A stretch of DNA of 64,000 bases from Chryseobacterium artocarpi (lineage in GTDB: Bacteria; Bacteroidota; Bacteroidia; Flavobacteriales; Weeksellaceae): contig NZ_MAYH01000012.1 in assembly GCF_001684975.1 (NCBI RefSeq), positions 310,001-374,000 on the forward strand, given 5' to 3'. Positions 34,187 to 43,212 of the stretch are shown in pieces. The position numbers were made by a program, and so were the translations under genes. Numbering within the stretch: the first letter of the stretch is position 1; every line of letters begins with the position of its first letter. Below the pieces are notes generated by a model, which was not told the origin of the DNA, ran no database searches, and saw nothing but the letters and a program-made list of their open reading frames with translations.

Positions 34187-35977
34187 ATGTCAAAAGAGAC
34201 AAATTCAGCAGAATTATTATTAAACCAAAACGTAGCACCTGAACAATTTGACTGGGATTCTTTCGAATCTGGTCTTGATGCTGATGCTAGAAAAGAGAAA
34301 AGCGATTTAGAAGAGATCTACAACGGATCATTAAACAACTTAGACGATAACGACGTTCTAATTGGTAAAGTTGTAAGATTAACAGATAAAGAAGCTATCG
34401 TAGATATCAACTTCAAGTCTGAAGGTGTTATTTCTCTTAACGAATTCCGTTACAACCAAGGTCTAAGTGTAGGTGATGAGGTAGAAGTAATGGTTGACAA
34501 GAGAGAAGACAAAACTGGTCAGTTACAGTTATCTCACAGAAAAGCTAGAACGCTTAAAGCTTGGGATAAAGTAAACGAACTTCACGAAACTGGAGAAATC
34601 GTTAACGGTTTTGTTAAGTCTAGAACTAAAGGTGGTATGATCGTTGACGTTCACGGAATCGAAGCATTCTTACCAGGTTCTCAAATTGACGTTAAGCCAA
34701 TTAAAGATTACGATCAGTTCGTAGGAAAAACTATGGAGTTCAAAGTTGTGAAAATCAACCCTGAGTTCAAAAACGTAGTTGTATCTCACAAAGCATTGAT
34801 CGAAGCAGATATCGAAGGTCAGAAAAAAGAAATCATCGCTCAACTTGAAAAAGGACAAGTTCTTGAAGGAACTGTTAAGAACATCACTTCTTACGGTGTA
34901 TTCATTGACTTAGGTGGTGTAGATGGATTGATCCACATTACAGACCTTTCTTGGTCTAGAGTGAACCACCCGTCTGAAATCCTTGAGGACGGACAAACTG
35001 TAAAAGTTGTAATCCTTGATTTCGATGATGAGAAAACAAGAATCCAATTAGGTATGAAGCAATTAGAAGCTCATCCTTGGGATGCTCTTTCTGCTGACTT
35101 AAAAGTTGGAGACAAAGTAAAAGGAAAAGTAGTAGTTCTTGCTGACTATGGTGCATTCGTAGAAATCGCTCCAGGTGTTGAAGGATTAATCCACGTTTCT
35201 GAAATGTCTTGGTCTACTCACTTAAGATCTGCTGGAGATTTCGTAAAAGTAGGTGATGAAGTTGAAGCTGAAGTATTAACTTTAGACAGAGAAGAAAGAA
35301 AAATTTCTCTTGGTATCAAGCAATTATCTAAAGATCCATGGGAAAACATCGAAGCTAAGTATCCAGTAGGATCTCAGCATGTAGGAACTGTAAGAAACTT
35401 CACTAACTTTGGTGTATTTGTAGAGTTAGAAGAAGGTATCGACGGATTAATCTACATCTCTGATCTTTCTTGGACTAAGAAAATCAAGCACCCATCTGAG
35501 TTCTGTGCAGTAGGTGATAAATTAGATGTTGTAGTTCTTGAATTAGATATCCAAGCTAGAAGATTATCTCTAGGTCACAAGCAATTGACTGAGAACCCAT
35601 GGGATAAATTCGAAACTAAATATGCTGAAGGAACTATCCACGCTGGTAAAGCTGTAGAAGTTCACGATAAAGGAGCTTCTGTACAATTCGAAGATGCTGA
35701 GGTTGAAGCTTTCTGTCCTTCAAGATTATTAGAGAAAGAAGATGGATCTAAAATCAAGAAAGGTGAAGATGCTCAATTCAAAGTAATTGAATTCAACAAA
35801 GAATTCAAGAGAGTTGTAGTTTCTCACACAGGGATCTTCAGAGACGAAGAAAAGAAAAACGTTAAAGAATCTTCTTCTAGAAACGTATCTTCTTCTTCAA
35901 ACAACGAAGAAAGATCTACTCTTGGAGACATCGATGCATTAGCAGAGTTGAAAAGAAAAATGGAAGAAGGTAAATAA
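34187..35977 (+). CDS. rpsA: 30S ribosomal protein S1
   Basis: The 596-residue protein binds mRNA on the small subunit and helps initiation, which matters in Bacteroidota where Shine-Dalgarno sequences are weak. Six S1 domains are visible, with strands starting near GKVVRLTDKEAIVD, GFVKSRTKGGMIVD, GTVKNITSYGVFID, GKVVVLADYGAFVE, GTVRNFTNFGVFVE and GKAVEVHDKGASVQ. The middle domains have the strongest RNA-binding faces; the first and last are more divergent. A Ser-rich, charged C-terminal tail follows. Codon use is strongly biased (for example AGA, GTA, TCT), as in highly expressed genes. It has its own promoter and terminator. Confidence 0.97.
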   Translation: MSKETNSAELLLNQNVAPEQFDWDSFESGLDADARKEKSDLEEIYNGSLNNLDDNDVLIGKVVRLTDKEAIVDINFKSEGVISLNEFRYNQGLSVGDEVEVMVDKREDKTGQLQLSHRKARTLKAWDKVNELHETGEIVNGFVKSRTKGGMIVDVHGIEAFLPGSQIDVKPIKDYDQFVGKTMEFKVVKINPEFKNVVVSHKALIEADIEGQKKEIIAQLEKGQVLEGTVKNITSYGVFIDLGGVDGLIHITDLSWSRVNHPSEILEDGQTVKVVILDFDDEKTRIQLGMKQLEAHPWDALSADLKVGDKVKGKVVVLADYGAFVEIAPGVEGLIHVSEMSWSTHLRSAGDFVKVGDEVEAEVLTLDREERKISLGIKQLSKDPWENIEAKYPVGSQHVGTVRNFTNFGVFVELEEGIDGLIYISDLSWTKKIKHPSEFCAVGDKLDVVVLELDIQARRLSLGHKQLTENPWDKFETKYAEGTIHAGKAVEVHDKGASVQFEDAEVEAFCPSRLLEKEDGSKIKKGEDAQFKVIEFNKEFKRVVVSHTGIFRDEEKKNVKESSSRNVSSSSNNEERSTLGDIDALAELKRKMEEGK

Positions 35978-36001
35978 TCCTTAAACCATTTATAAATATT
36001 G

Positions 36002-36027
36002 AGCCGCTCATTTGAGCGGCTTTTTTG
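36002..36027 (+). terminator. Terminator of rpsA
   Basis: AGCCGCTCA (36002-36010) pairs with TGAGCGGCT (36013-36021), followed by a T tract. Confidence 0.93.
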
Positions 36028-36152
36028 TTTCTAAAACGTTAATGTCTTACTCTTTTCTGTTCAGTGAATATTTAGACGGTGGTGTTTGGTTGATTATTTT
36101 TAATAAAATTTCAATTTTAATTAAATTATTTCACTACATAAAGAAATTATGT

Positions 36153-36160
36153 TATTTTTG
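36153..36160 (+). promoter_or_regulatory. Candidate -7 box of the VWA-like T9SS gene
   Basis: TATTTTTG matches TAnnTTTG, 24 bp before the ATG. The -33 position lacks TTG. Confidence 0.45.
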
Positions 36161-36184
36161 ACCAGCTAAAACAAAATTTTAACT

Positions 36185-37609
36185 ATGAAAAAAACATTTT
36201 TATTTTTCTTCATGGCACTAATGATGTCATGGAATGGTCTTAAAGCGCAGGCTGATTATATTATTATGTTGGATAATGGAAGTTCTGTTACCAGTGCTGA
36301 GTATGCAAATATGAAACGAGGTGCTACTAAGCTTATGGAGGAACTTTTGGCGTGCAATACCAGAAATAGAGTTGCTGTTGTACAATATGGAACGGGAAAG
36401 TATGGTGATACCAGCGGAACCGGAAAATCTTTACTTTATATTGAATCTGATTTTACTAATGATTATTTTACCGCTCAAAATTTTGAGAGACGCCTGGATT
36501 TCGGACATCTTTTTAATGAATCCCTGATTCTGATTGCAGATGCTTTAAATGGGGGAAACAATGGGGATATCATAAGCCCTCAAACAGCATTGAGTAATAC
36601 ACAGCCTCTGAAATTTGTAGTATTTACAGATGCGGAAAGAAATTCGGGTGGTCCTGACGGATCCTATTTGGTAAATTATAATAATACAGCTTATAGTGAC
36701 CCGGCAGCTTTCGAAATTGCAGTAAAGTTTAAAATGATGGGAGCGCAATTTACAATGATTCATGCCAATACAAATAATATGGCTGTGGGAGCGGCTGCAT
36801 CTATTGCGAGTGCAGGAGGTTCTTATACAGGAACACCATTGGAGCCAAATGCTTTAGATCCTGATACCGGAGCGCCTTCAAGGCTGTATTATAACAGACC
36901 TAATGGCTTTAGCGTTGGGCAGCCGGAAATGGATTACTGGCCAGTTCTTGCAAGTAATATATGTAATACCAATGGTATGGGAACGGTAAAATTCAGATAT
37001 GAACCGGGGGGATGTATACAACAGCCGGCAGGTATTGGTGGTTATTATAACCTACCTCCAGGGGCTACTTTGGTAAGCTTAAGACTTGAACTAATAGGAT
37101 TGCAGAACGGAACCGTATTTCCTGTAACGTTTAATCCAACTTTTGGAATGGGGGCTCCCAACTTTTATAATTATAATCTTCAGCCTTCTGATTTCGCTAC
37201 TGCTGTGAGTGGAGGAGCAACGGGAGAACAGAAATTCAGAATATCTATGGTTTATCTTTATAATGGGCAATATAAGATTGCTTATGCTTGGAACAATTAC
37301 CCGTTCTTTGATTATGATATTGAAATGAAATGTCCGCATTTGAGAGTTGCAAAACAGCAAACAGAAGAAAAAGTTTTCAAATTAACGCCAAACCCTACGA
37401 ACGGATTGTTTAAAGTGATTCTGAACAAAGAGATTAAATCCGGAATGTTAGAAATCAGAGATCTTACAGGATATGTGGTTTACAATAAAATACTACGTGG
37501 TGAAAAAGAAATCGAAGTAGATTTAAGTTCACGAAAAGAAGGAATTTATATTGTCAATGTGACAACAGATAAAAAAGAAGTATATTCTGAGAAGATTATT
37601 AAAAAATAA
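36185..37609 (+). CDS. Secreted VWA-like protein with type A T9SS tail
   Basis: The 474-residue protein has a signal peptide ending GLKAQ. A von Willebrand A-like domain follows (about 22-220): the first strand ends in the metal-site motif DNGSS at residues 30-34, followed by MKRGATKLMEELL, VAVVQYGT and FVVFTDAERNSGG. The standard MIDAS motif is DxSxS; here the third position is Gly. A beta-rich region with aromatic residues comes next, then the type A sorting domain LTPNPTNGLFKVI to SEKIIKK. VWA domains mediate protein-protein binding, so a surface or matrix role is likely but unproven. A terminator follows. Confidence 0.85.
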   Translation: MKKTFLFFFMALMMSWNGLKAQADYIIMLDNGSSVTSAEYANMKRGATKLMEELLACNTRNRVAVVQYGTGKYGDTSGTGKSLLYIESDFTNDYFTAQNFERRLDFGHLFNESLILIADALNGGNNGDIISPQTALSNTQPLKFVVFTDAERNSGGPDGSYLVNYNNTAYSDPAAFEIAVKFKMMGAQFTMIHANTNNMAVGAAASIASAGGSYTGTPLEPNALDPDTGAPSRLYYNRPNGFSVGQPEMDYWPVLASNICNTNGMGTVKFRYEPGGCIQQPAGIGGYYNLPPGATLVSLRLELIGLQNGTVFPVTFNPTFGMGAPNFYNYNLQPSDFATAVSGGATGEQKFRISMVYLYNGQYKIAYAWNNYPFFDYDIEMKCPHLRVAKQQTEEKVFKLTPNPTNGLFKVILNKEIKSGMLEIRDLTGYVVYNKILRGEKEIEVDLSSRKEGIYIVNVTTDKKEVYSEKIIKK

Positions 37610-37616
37610 TAAAACG

Positions 37617-37646
37617 AAAAACTGTCCATTTGGGCAGTTTTTTTTA
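37617..37646 (+). terminator. Terminator after the VWA-like gene
   Basis: AAAACTG pairs with CAGTTTT, with inner CC/GG pairing and a run of eight T. Confidence 0.88.
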
Positions 37647-37861
37647 TAAGTGTTATTGTGTAGAAAATTAATAATATAAAAAGTGCTAATTGTTGTTAAA
37701 CTGAGTGTTGTAAGTGTAAAAATAGATGTTGTTTCTCATTTTTATGAATACTTAATGGTTTTTAATGTTTTTATTTTTCATTTTTATTTTATTATTATTG
37801 GATTTTGTTCTTAAGAAATGTAATTTACATGTGAATTATTTGTAGATTAGCGACTTTAATA

Positions 37862-40507
37862 ATGGATATGAAAAATAGAACTCTACCTCTTTTGTTTGCC
37901 GTATTTTCTGTATTTCCGGCGTTTGTTTTTGGACAAGATAATGAAAAGCTTATTAAAGATTATATTTCTCAAAATAAAATAAGAGAATATAAAAAATCAG
38001 ATCTCAATAATTTTATTGTAGATAATGTAGATCCGTCAAAATCTTTAAATGGAGATGTTGTAAAACTGGTACAAACTTATAATGGTTTGCCTGTATACAG
38101 TTCTGTAGCAACAGTACTTATTAAAGATAATAAAGTTACTTATTATACAGATAATTTTATTAAAGACTATACTGCAGTTTCGGATAAGAGAGCTTCAATA
38201 AATGAGAGATCTGCACTTCAAAAAATTGCATCTGACTTGGGTAATGATAAGGTTTCAAGTCTTCCGATAATAGGTTTTTTTGAAAAAAATGCTGATAAAT
38301 TAACCTCAGCAAAACAGAGACTTGTTTACGTTACTAATAAGAACAAAGATCTTCGTTTAGCATATGAGTTTTTAATTAATGAACCAAGGTCTGCTAATTC
38401 ATGGAATATTCTGATAGATGCTAACTCTGGTGAAATTATCAATAAAATGAACCTGAATCTTTCATGTAACTTTCATGACGAAGCTTATGGACACTCAGAA
38501 AGTCATCAGGTAAATATAATGCCACAACATCAGGATTTTTATATTAACGATAATATACAAAAAAGAAATATGTTATTTCTTGCTCCTGATAACGCTTCAT
38601 ATAATGTATTTCCCCTACCCGTTGAGGCACCTACTTTTGGTTCGCGTGCTGTTGTGAATAATCCTTGGATTCTTACATCTTCACCTGAAGGTTGGCATTC
38701 TAATGGAACGAACCATTATACAATTACAAGGGGTAATAATGTATATGCATATGATGACAAAGATGATGATGAAACTACTTTTGGAACTTCTCCTGATGGA
38801 GGAGTAACAAGGAATTTTAATTTTGCTTATGATAGTAATGGGTTAACATACAATAATTTATCTGCAGCTACTACCAACTTGTTTTATATCAGTAACATGG
38901 TTCATGATATATTTTATAAGTTTGGTTTTAATGAGACCTCAAGAAATTTTCAAAGTAACAACTTTGGAAAAGGTGGATTAGATGATGATGAAGTTTTTGC
39001 TCAGTCTCAAGACGGGGGAGGTTTTAATAATGCAAATTTTGCAACTGGACCAGATAACTACAATCCTGTAATGCAGATGTATCTTTGGATGGGGTCTAAT
39101 AGAAAAGCGTGGTATAATGCACCTGCAGATGCAACTTCTAGAGTTGTTGATGGTGGAATTGCTCAGTTTGGTCCTCAACTTAATGATATAGGGATCACTG
39201 GTGATGTTAAATTAGCAAGTGTTCTGGATGCGTGTACCTCCCTTCCTGCTGGAGAATTAACAGGTAAAATTGCTTTAGTGGAAAGAGGAACGTGTGGTTT
39301 TGCTATTAAAGTTAAAAATGCTGAATTAGCCGGAGCTATAGGAACAATTATATATAATAATTCAGCAAATGGTGCTAATATTGGTAATATGGCGGGAGAT
39401 GGTGTTGTTTCTCCAACAGTTACAATACCTTCAATATTAATTACTGAAGCTGAAGGGGTCTTTATGAAAAATAAACTTACGGCAAATATACCTGTCAATA
39501 CAACTCTGAGAGTAGATACAAAATACGATGGAAGTTTTGATAATGGTATTGTTACACACGAGTATGGTCATGGAATATCCAATAGATTAACGGGAGATGG
39601 CTATACCTGCTTAAATGCGAGACCTTATACAGGAAACACTACCTATTCTAAAGAACAAATGGGTGAAGGTTGGTCAGACTTTTTTGCTTTGATGGTGACA
39701 AATAAACCAGGAGATAATGCTTCTGTAGCAAGAGGTATGGGAACTTATCCAATTGGGGAGCCAATAACAGGTAATGGTATTAGACCATTTAAGTATTCTC
39801 CAGATTTCACGGTAAATGGAGCTACCTATGGTGATACCAATGGATTAGAATATAATAGCAGCGGTACGATGGTACCAGATTCTCACTCAATTGGATTTAT
39901 ATGGGCGACTATGTTATGGGATCTTCATTGGAAATATGCTGAAAAGTACGGATACTCATCCGATGTAACAGCTAATGCTACAAATGGAAGTTCTAAAGTA
40001 TTACAATTGGTTGTTGATGGGCTTAAGTTACAGCCTTGTGATCCTACGTTTATTGAAGGAAGAGACGCTATACTAGCTGCTGAGATGGCAAGTACTCATG
40101 GTAATGATAAATGTATGATCTGGAAAACCTTTGCTAAAAGAGGATTGGGGGTAAATGCTTCTGCTGGAGATAAAACAAATATTAATGATCAGGTCGAAAA
40201 CTTTGATGTTCCTGCTGAATGCGCTACATTAGGTACTGATGAAGTGAAATCTGTAAAAGAAAACAAAATTTCAATTTATCCAAACCCGGCTAAAGATGAA
40301 TTCTTTATCAACTTCCCAAGCAATACGATTGGTAAGGTAAGTGTAGAACTTTACGACATGTCTGGTAAATTGGTTTCTTCAGAAGATAAAATCTCCCCTG
40401 AAACTAAAAAATCAATTTCTACCAACAAACTTGTCAACGGAACTTATATGGTAAAAGTGAAAGGACTTGGTTTTGAATCTACTTCAAAAGTAATTGTAAA
40501 GAAATAA
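37862..40507 (+). CDS. Fungalysin-type (M36) metalloprotease with type A T9SS tail
   Basis: The 881-residue secreted protease has a signal peptide ending VFGQ and an N-terminal FTP-type propeptide (LIKDYISQNKIREYKKSDL to AYEFLINEPRSANSWNILIDANSGEIINKMN). The catalytic domain carries HEYGH at residues 566-570, with the third ligand Glu602 in GEGWSD. A protease-associated (PA) domain is inserted before the active site (GKIALVERGTCGFAIKVKNAE). The C-terminus is a type A sorting domain, ISIYPNPAKDEFFINF to SKVIVKK. It probably supports protein degradation outside the cell. An ATG six bases downstream is an equally possible start. Confidence 0.95.
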   Translation: MDMKNRTLPLLFAVFSVFPAFVFGQDNEKLIKDYISQNKIREYKKSDLNNFIVDNVDPSKSLNGDVVKLVQTYNGLPVYSSVATVLIKDNKVTYYTDNFIKDYTAVSDKRASINERSALQKIASDLGNDKVSSLPIIGFFEKNADKLTSAKQRLVYVTNKNKDLRLAYEFLINEPRSANSWNILIDANSGEIINKMNLNLSCNFHDEAYGHSESHQVNIMPQHQDFYINDNIQKRNMLFLAPDNASYNVFPLPVEAPTFGSRAVVNNPWILTSSPEGWHSNGTNHYTITRGNNVYAYDDKDDDETTFGTSPDGGVTRNFNFAYDSNGLTYNNLSAATTNLFYISNMVHDIFYKFGFNETSRNFQSNNFGKGGLDDDEVFAQSQDGGGFNNANFATGPDNYNPVMQMYLWMGSNRKAWYNAPADATSRVVDGGIAQFGPQLNDIGITGDVKLASVLDACTSLPAGELTGKIALVERGTCGFAIKVKNAELAGAIGTIIYNNSANGANIGNMAGDGVVSPTVTIPSILITEAEGVFMKNKLTANIPVNTTLRVDTKYDGSFDNGIVTHEYGHGISNRLTGDGYTCLNARPYTGNTTYSKEQMGEGWSDFFALMVTNKPGDNASVARGMGTYPIGEPITGNGIRPFKYSPDFTVNGATYGDTNGLEYNSSGTMVPDSHSIGFIWATMLWDLHWKYAEKYGYSSDVTANATNGSSKVLQLVVDGLKLQPCDPTFIEGRDAILAAEMASTHGNDKCMIWKTFAKRGLGVNASAGDKTNINDQVENFDVPAECATLGTDEVKSVKENKISIYPNPAKDEFFINFPSNTIGKVSVELYDMSGKLVSSEDKISPETKKSISTNKLVNGTYMVKVKGLGFESTSKVIVKK

Positions 40508-40533
40508 CGAACTTATATAATCAATTCTAAAGG

Positions 40534-40565
40534 TCGCCACAAGCTTGCTTGTGGCGATTTTATTT
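40534..40565 (+). terminator. Terminator after the M36 protease
   Basis: TCGCCACAAGC pairs with GCTTGTGGCGA, followed by TTTTATTT. Confidence 0.9.
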
Positions 40566-40608
40566 ATCTATCATACTCACATCCCTGGAGACTTTCATTT
40601 ATATGTTG

Positions 40609-40616
40609 TACCTTTG
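40609..40616 (+). promoter_or_regulatory. Candidate -7 box of the DMT transporter gene
   Basis: TACCTTTG matches TAnnTTTG, 18 bp before the ATG at 40635. It supports that start over the upstream frame, which begins inside the previous terminator. Confidence 0.5.
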
Positions 40617-40634
40617 CAGGCTGTTAAAAAAATT

Positions 40635-41621
40635 ATGAAGAAGCAAAATATACTAAAAGGTGTTTTATTTGTAGGGATTGGTGCTAGTATATATGGTATG
40701 TTAGCCACTTTTGTGAAATTGGCTTACCATGACGGTTTTACAACTTCAGAAGTAACCACATCCCAGTTTGTACTAGGTCTTGCAGGACTTTTAATCCTGA
40801 ACATTATTCAGACTTTAACCTCAAAAAAGAAATTATCTCTCCCAAGTTCTAAGGAAGTAAGAATGTTGATGCTTGCCGGAACTTCATTAGGAGGAACTAG
40901 TTTGTTTTATTATATAGCAGTACAATATATCAATGTGTCTATTGCTATTGTTCTATTGATGCAGTCGGTTTGGTTTAGTGTAGTGGTAGAAAGTATTCTG
41001 ACCAGAAAACTGCCTAATGCAAGAAAAGTAGTTTCTGTGATTATTGTATTATTAGGAACTGTTTTAGCAACAAATCTTATCAATATGGAGATAGAACTGG
41101 ATTGGCACGGAGTATTCTGGGGGCTGATGGCAGCAGGTTCGTATACGCTTACGATGTTTACTTCCAATACATTGGCTACTCATTTACCGGTCTTCAGAAA
41201 AAGTATTATTATGCTTACGGGAGGTTCAATCGTAGTTTTTGCATTTTTGTTCTTTGCTCAGATTGGTCCTATGTATTTTGATGGTTTAAAATCATTTTAC
41301 CTGAACTTTACAGAAAATACAGAACATATTCATCCATTTAATTATTCAATTTTTTGGACATATGGTTTTGTTCTTGCCTTGTTTGGAACCATTATTCCTC
41401 CTATTTTATTCAATGTAGGTTTTCCAAATGCAGGATTAGGATTGGGAAGTATTGTTTCATCACTGGAGCTTCCGGTTTCCGTAACCATGGCGTTCGTTCT
41501 GTTAGGTGAAAAGGTACTGTTCATACAATGGGTAGGAATTGTTCTGATTCTTTTTGCAATTGTTTTAATGAATTTACCTTCTAAAAAAGAAAAAGAAGTT
41601 TCAATGGCAGAAATGTCTTAA
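40635..41621 (+). CDS. DMT-superfamily (EamA-type) transporter
   Basis: The 328-residue integral membrane protein has about ten hydrophobic helices in two EamA-type halves. Typical pieces are GASIYGMLATFVKLAYHDG and LFYYIAVQYINVSIAIVLLMQSVWFSVVVE in the first half. The second half has LPVSVTMAFVLLGEKVLFIQWVGIVLILFAIVLMN. Members export amino acids, nucleosides or other metabolites; the substrate cannot be read from sequence. The start is set at the first ATG after the upstream terminator and a -7 box. It appears monocistronic. Confidence 0.9.
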   Translation: MKKQNILKGVLFVGIGASIYGMLATFVKLAYHDGFTTSEVTTSQFVLGLAGLLILNIIQTLTSKKKLSLPSSKEVRMLMLAGTSLGGTSLFYYIAVQYINVSIAIVLLMQSVWFSVVVESILTRKLPNARKVVSVIIVLLGTVLATNLINMEIELDWHGVFWGLMAAGSYTLTMFTSNTLATHLPVFRKSIIMLTGGSIVVFAFLFFAQIGPMYFDGLKSFYLNFTENTEHIHPFNYSIFWTYGFVLALFGTIIPPILFNVGFPNAGLGLGSIVSSLELPVSVTMAFVLLGEKVLFIQWVGIVLILFAIVLMNLPSKKEKEVSMAEMS

Positions 41622-41649
41622 AAAATAATATTTAAATAAAAACATACTT

Positions 41650-41679
41650 AAAACCGTTTCTCTTTGGAGCGGTTTTTTT
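41650..41679 (+). terminator. Terminator after the DMT transporter
   Basis: AAAACCG pairs with CGGTTTT around a 13-nt loop, followed by a T tract. Confidence 0.8.
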
Positions 41680-41703
41680 ATTTTTAAACTTTAAATAAGG
41701 TTT

Positions 41704-42699
41704 ATGAACTATTTCCGAAATATAACAACAGCTCTGATATTTACAGCCATGTCCGGTTTTATGTCTTCTCAAATAAGATCTTTAGATGCCATGTTATCCG
41801 ATTATCAATATCCTTTTGAAGTTCATTTTATGAATTTTAAATCTCAGGATAACCAATTAAAGATGGCTTATATGGACGTAAAACCACAGAAATCTAATGG
41901 GAAAACGATCATGCTTCTTCATGGTAAAAACTTTAATGGAGCATATTGGGAAAGGACAGCGAAAGATCTGGCATCAAAAGGTTTCAGAGTGATTATTCCT
42001 GATCAGATAGGATTTGGAAAGTCTTCTAAGCCTCATCAATATCAATTTTCTTTCTCACAACTGGCGGAAAATACAAAAGCTATTCTGGATGAACTTCATA
42101 TTGATAAAACAATTGTTCTGGGACACTCGATGGGTGGAATGGTTGCAACAAGATTTACATTATTATATCCTGAGAAAGTAGAAAAACTTATTCTGGAAAA
42201 CCCTATAGGGCTTGAAGACTATAAAACATTTGCATCATATCAGACCATTGATCAGGCGTACCAGTCTGAGTTAAAAAATACTTCCGAAACCTATAAAAAC
42301 TACCAGTTAAAATTCTATTACGATAACAAATGGAAAGATGAATATCAGCCTTGGCTTGATCTGATTGCAGGATGGACACTTCATAAAGACTATCCGCAGG
42401 TAGCATGGGATGCAGCCCTTACCTCCGATATGATTTATAATCAACCTGTTTGTTATGAATTTAAAAATATAAAAACCCCTACTTTACTAATTATTGGAAC
42501 AAGAGATAGAACCGCAATTGGTAAAGATCGGGCACCCAAAGAGCTTCAACCTAAAATGGGACAGTATCAGGAACTGGGGAAGAAAACACAGCTGGAAATT
42601 AAAGGCTCAAAATTGGTAGAACTTGAAAATGTAGGACATCTTCCACATATAGAAGTTTACCCTCAATTCTTTAATGCCTTGTATGATTTTATTAAATAA
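41704..42699 (+). CDS. Secreted alpha/beta hydrolase
   Basis: The 331-residue protein has a signal peptide (to about residue 22, GFMSSQ) and an alpha/beta-hydrolase core. The oxyanion region is LLHGKNFNGAYW, the nucleophile elbow GHSMGG places Ser142, the acid is likely in IIGTRDRTA, and the His lies in NVGHLPHIE near the end. This resembles epoxide hydrolase or haloalkane dehalogenase-type enzymes; the substrate is unknown. The next gene starts 2 bp after its stop, so the two are cotranscribed. Confidence 0.9.
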   Translation: MNYFRNITTALIFTAMSGFMSSQIRSLDAMLSDYQYPFEVHFMNFKSQDNQLKMAYMDVKPQKSNGKTIMLLHGKNFNGAYWERTAKDLASKGFRVIIPDQIGFGKSSKPHQYQFSFSQLAENTKAILDELHIDKTIVLGHSMGGMVATRFTLLYPEKVEKLILENPIGLEDYKTFASYQTIDQAYQSELKNTSETYKNYQLKFYYDNKWKDEYQPWLDLIAGWTLHKDYPQVAWDAALTSDMIYNQPVCYEFKNIKTPTLLIIGTRDRTAIGKDRAPKELQPKMGQYQELGKKTQLEIKGSKLVELENVGHLPHIEVYPQFFNALYDFIK

Positions 42700-42701
42700 A
42701 G

Positions 42702-43199
42702 ATGAAAAAATTTACTCCACCAAAGCAAGAAGATGGCTGTCTGATTGTTTCTTTCTCATTGCTATTTATGCTTTTACTCTTGGGAATGGGAGTAGGAGGG
42801 GCTTACTATAGTCTAGATAAATTTCAGAAACATATCAATATGGTATCAAATGGTATTAAAACCGATGGTCTTATCACAAGCTATGAAGAACATTGGTCAA
42901 AAGATGATGACGGAGTGTATAGAAAGATGTATTCTCCTGTGATTTCCTATTATGATTCTTCAAATAAATCTCACACGCTTTATTCTGATTATAGCACTAG
43001 TACTAGGGCGTGGTTCAGAGATGTAACAGTCTATTTTGATAAAGAAGATCCGTCAAAAGCTATTCGGGGTGGGTTTTGGCATCTGTGGTTCTGGCCATTT
43101 TTGATCTTTTGTTTATCGATGATTCCGATGGCAATATTTTTATTTGTTCTTAAATTTTATGTGCAACAATTATTCAAAAGAAAAGACCGTTTACGCTAA
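42702..43199 (+). CDS. DUF3592-like two-helix membrane protein
   Basis: This 165-residue protein has a membrane helix near residues 15-37, an extracytoplasmic beta-rich domain (TDGLITSYEEHW, YSPVISYYDSSNKSHTLYSDYS, VTVYFDKEDPSKAI), and a second helix (about 128-152). That layout matches DUF3592, whose function is unknown. It follows the hydrolase with a 2-bp gap. Its stop codon lies inside the terminator hairpin and overlaps the end of the convergent MFS gene by 4 bp. Confidence 0.75.
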   Translation: MKKFTPPKQEDGCLIVSFSLLFMLLLLGMGVGGAYYSLDKFQKHINMVSNGIKTDGLITSYEEHWSKDDDGVYRKMYSPVISYYDSSNKSHTLYSDYSTSTRAWFRDVTVYFDKEDPSKAIRGGFWHLWFWPFLIFCLSMIPMAIFLFVLKFYVQQLFKRKDRLR

Positions 43200-43212
43200 A
43201 CGGTCTTTCTCT
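43182..43212. terminator. Bidirectional terminator overlapping both stop codons
   Basis: AAAGACCGTTTA (43182-43193) pairs perfectly with TAAACGGTCTTT (43197-43208) around a 3-nt loop. It contains the stop codons of the two converging genes. Pyrimidine tracts flank it on both strands. Confidence 0.88.

Noticed and set aside
40545..40634. 30-residue N-terminal extension of the DMT transporter
   Set aside because: It would start inside the terminator of the M36 protease gene and upstream of the -7 box at 40609; the ATG at 40635 begins directly at a normal first region.
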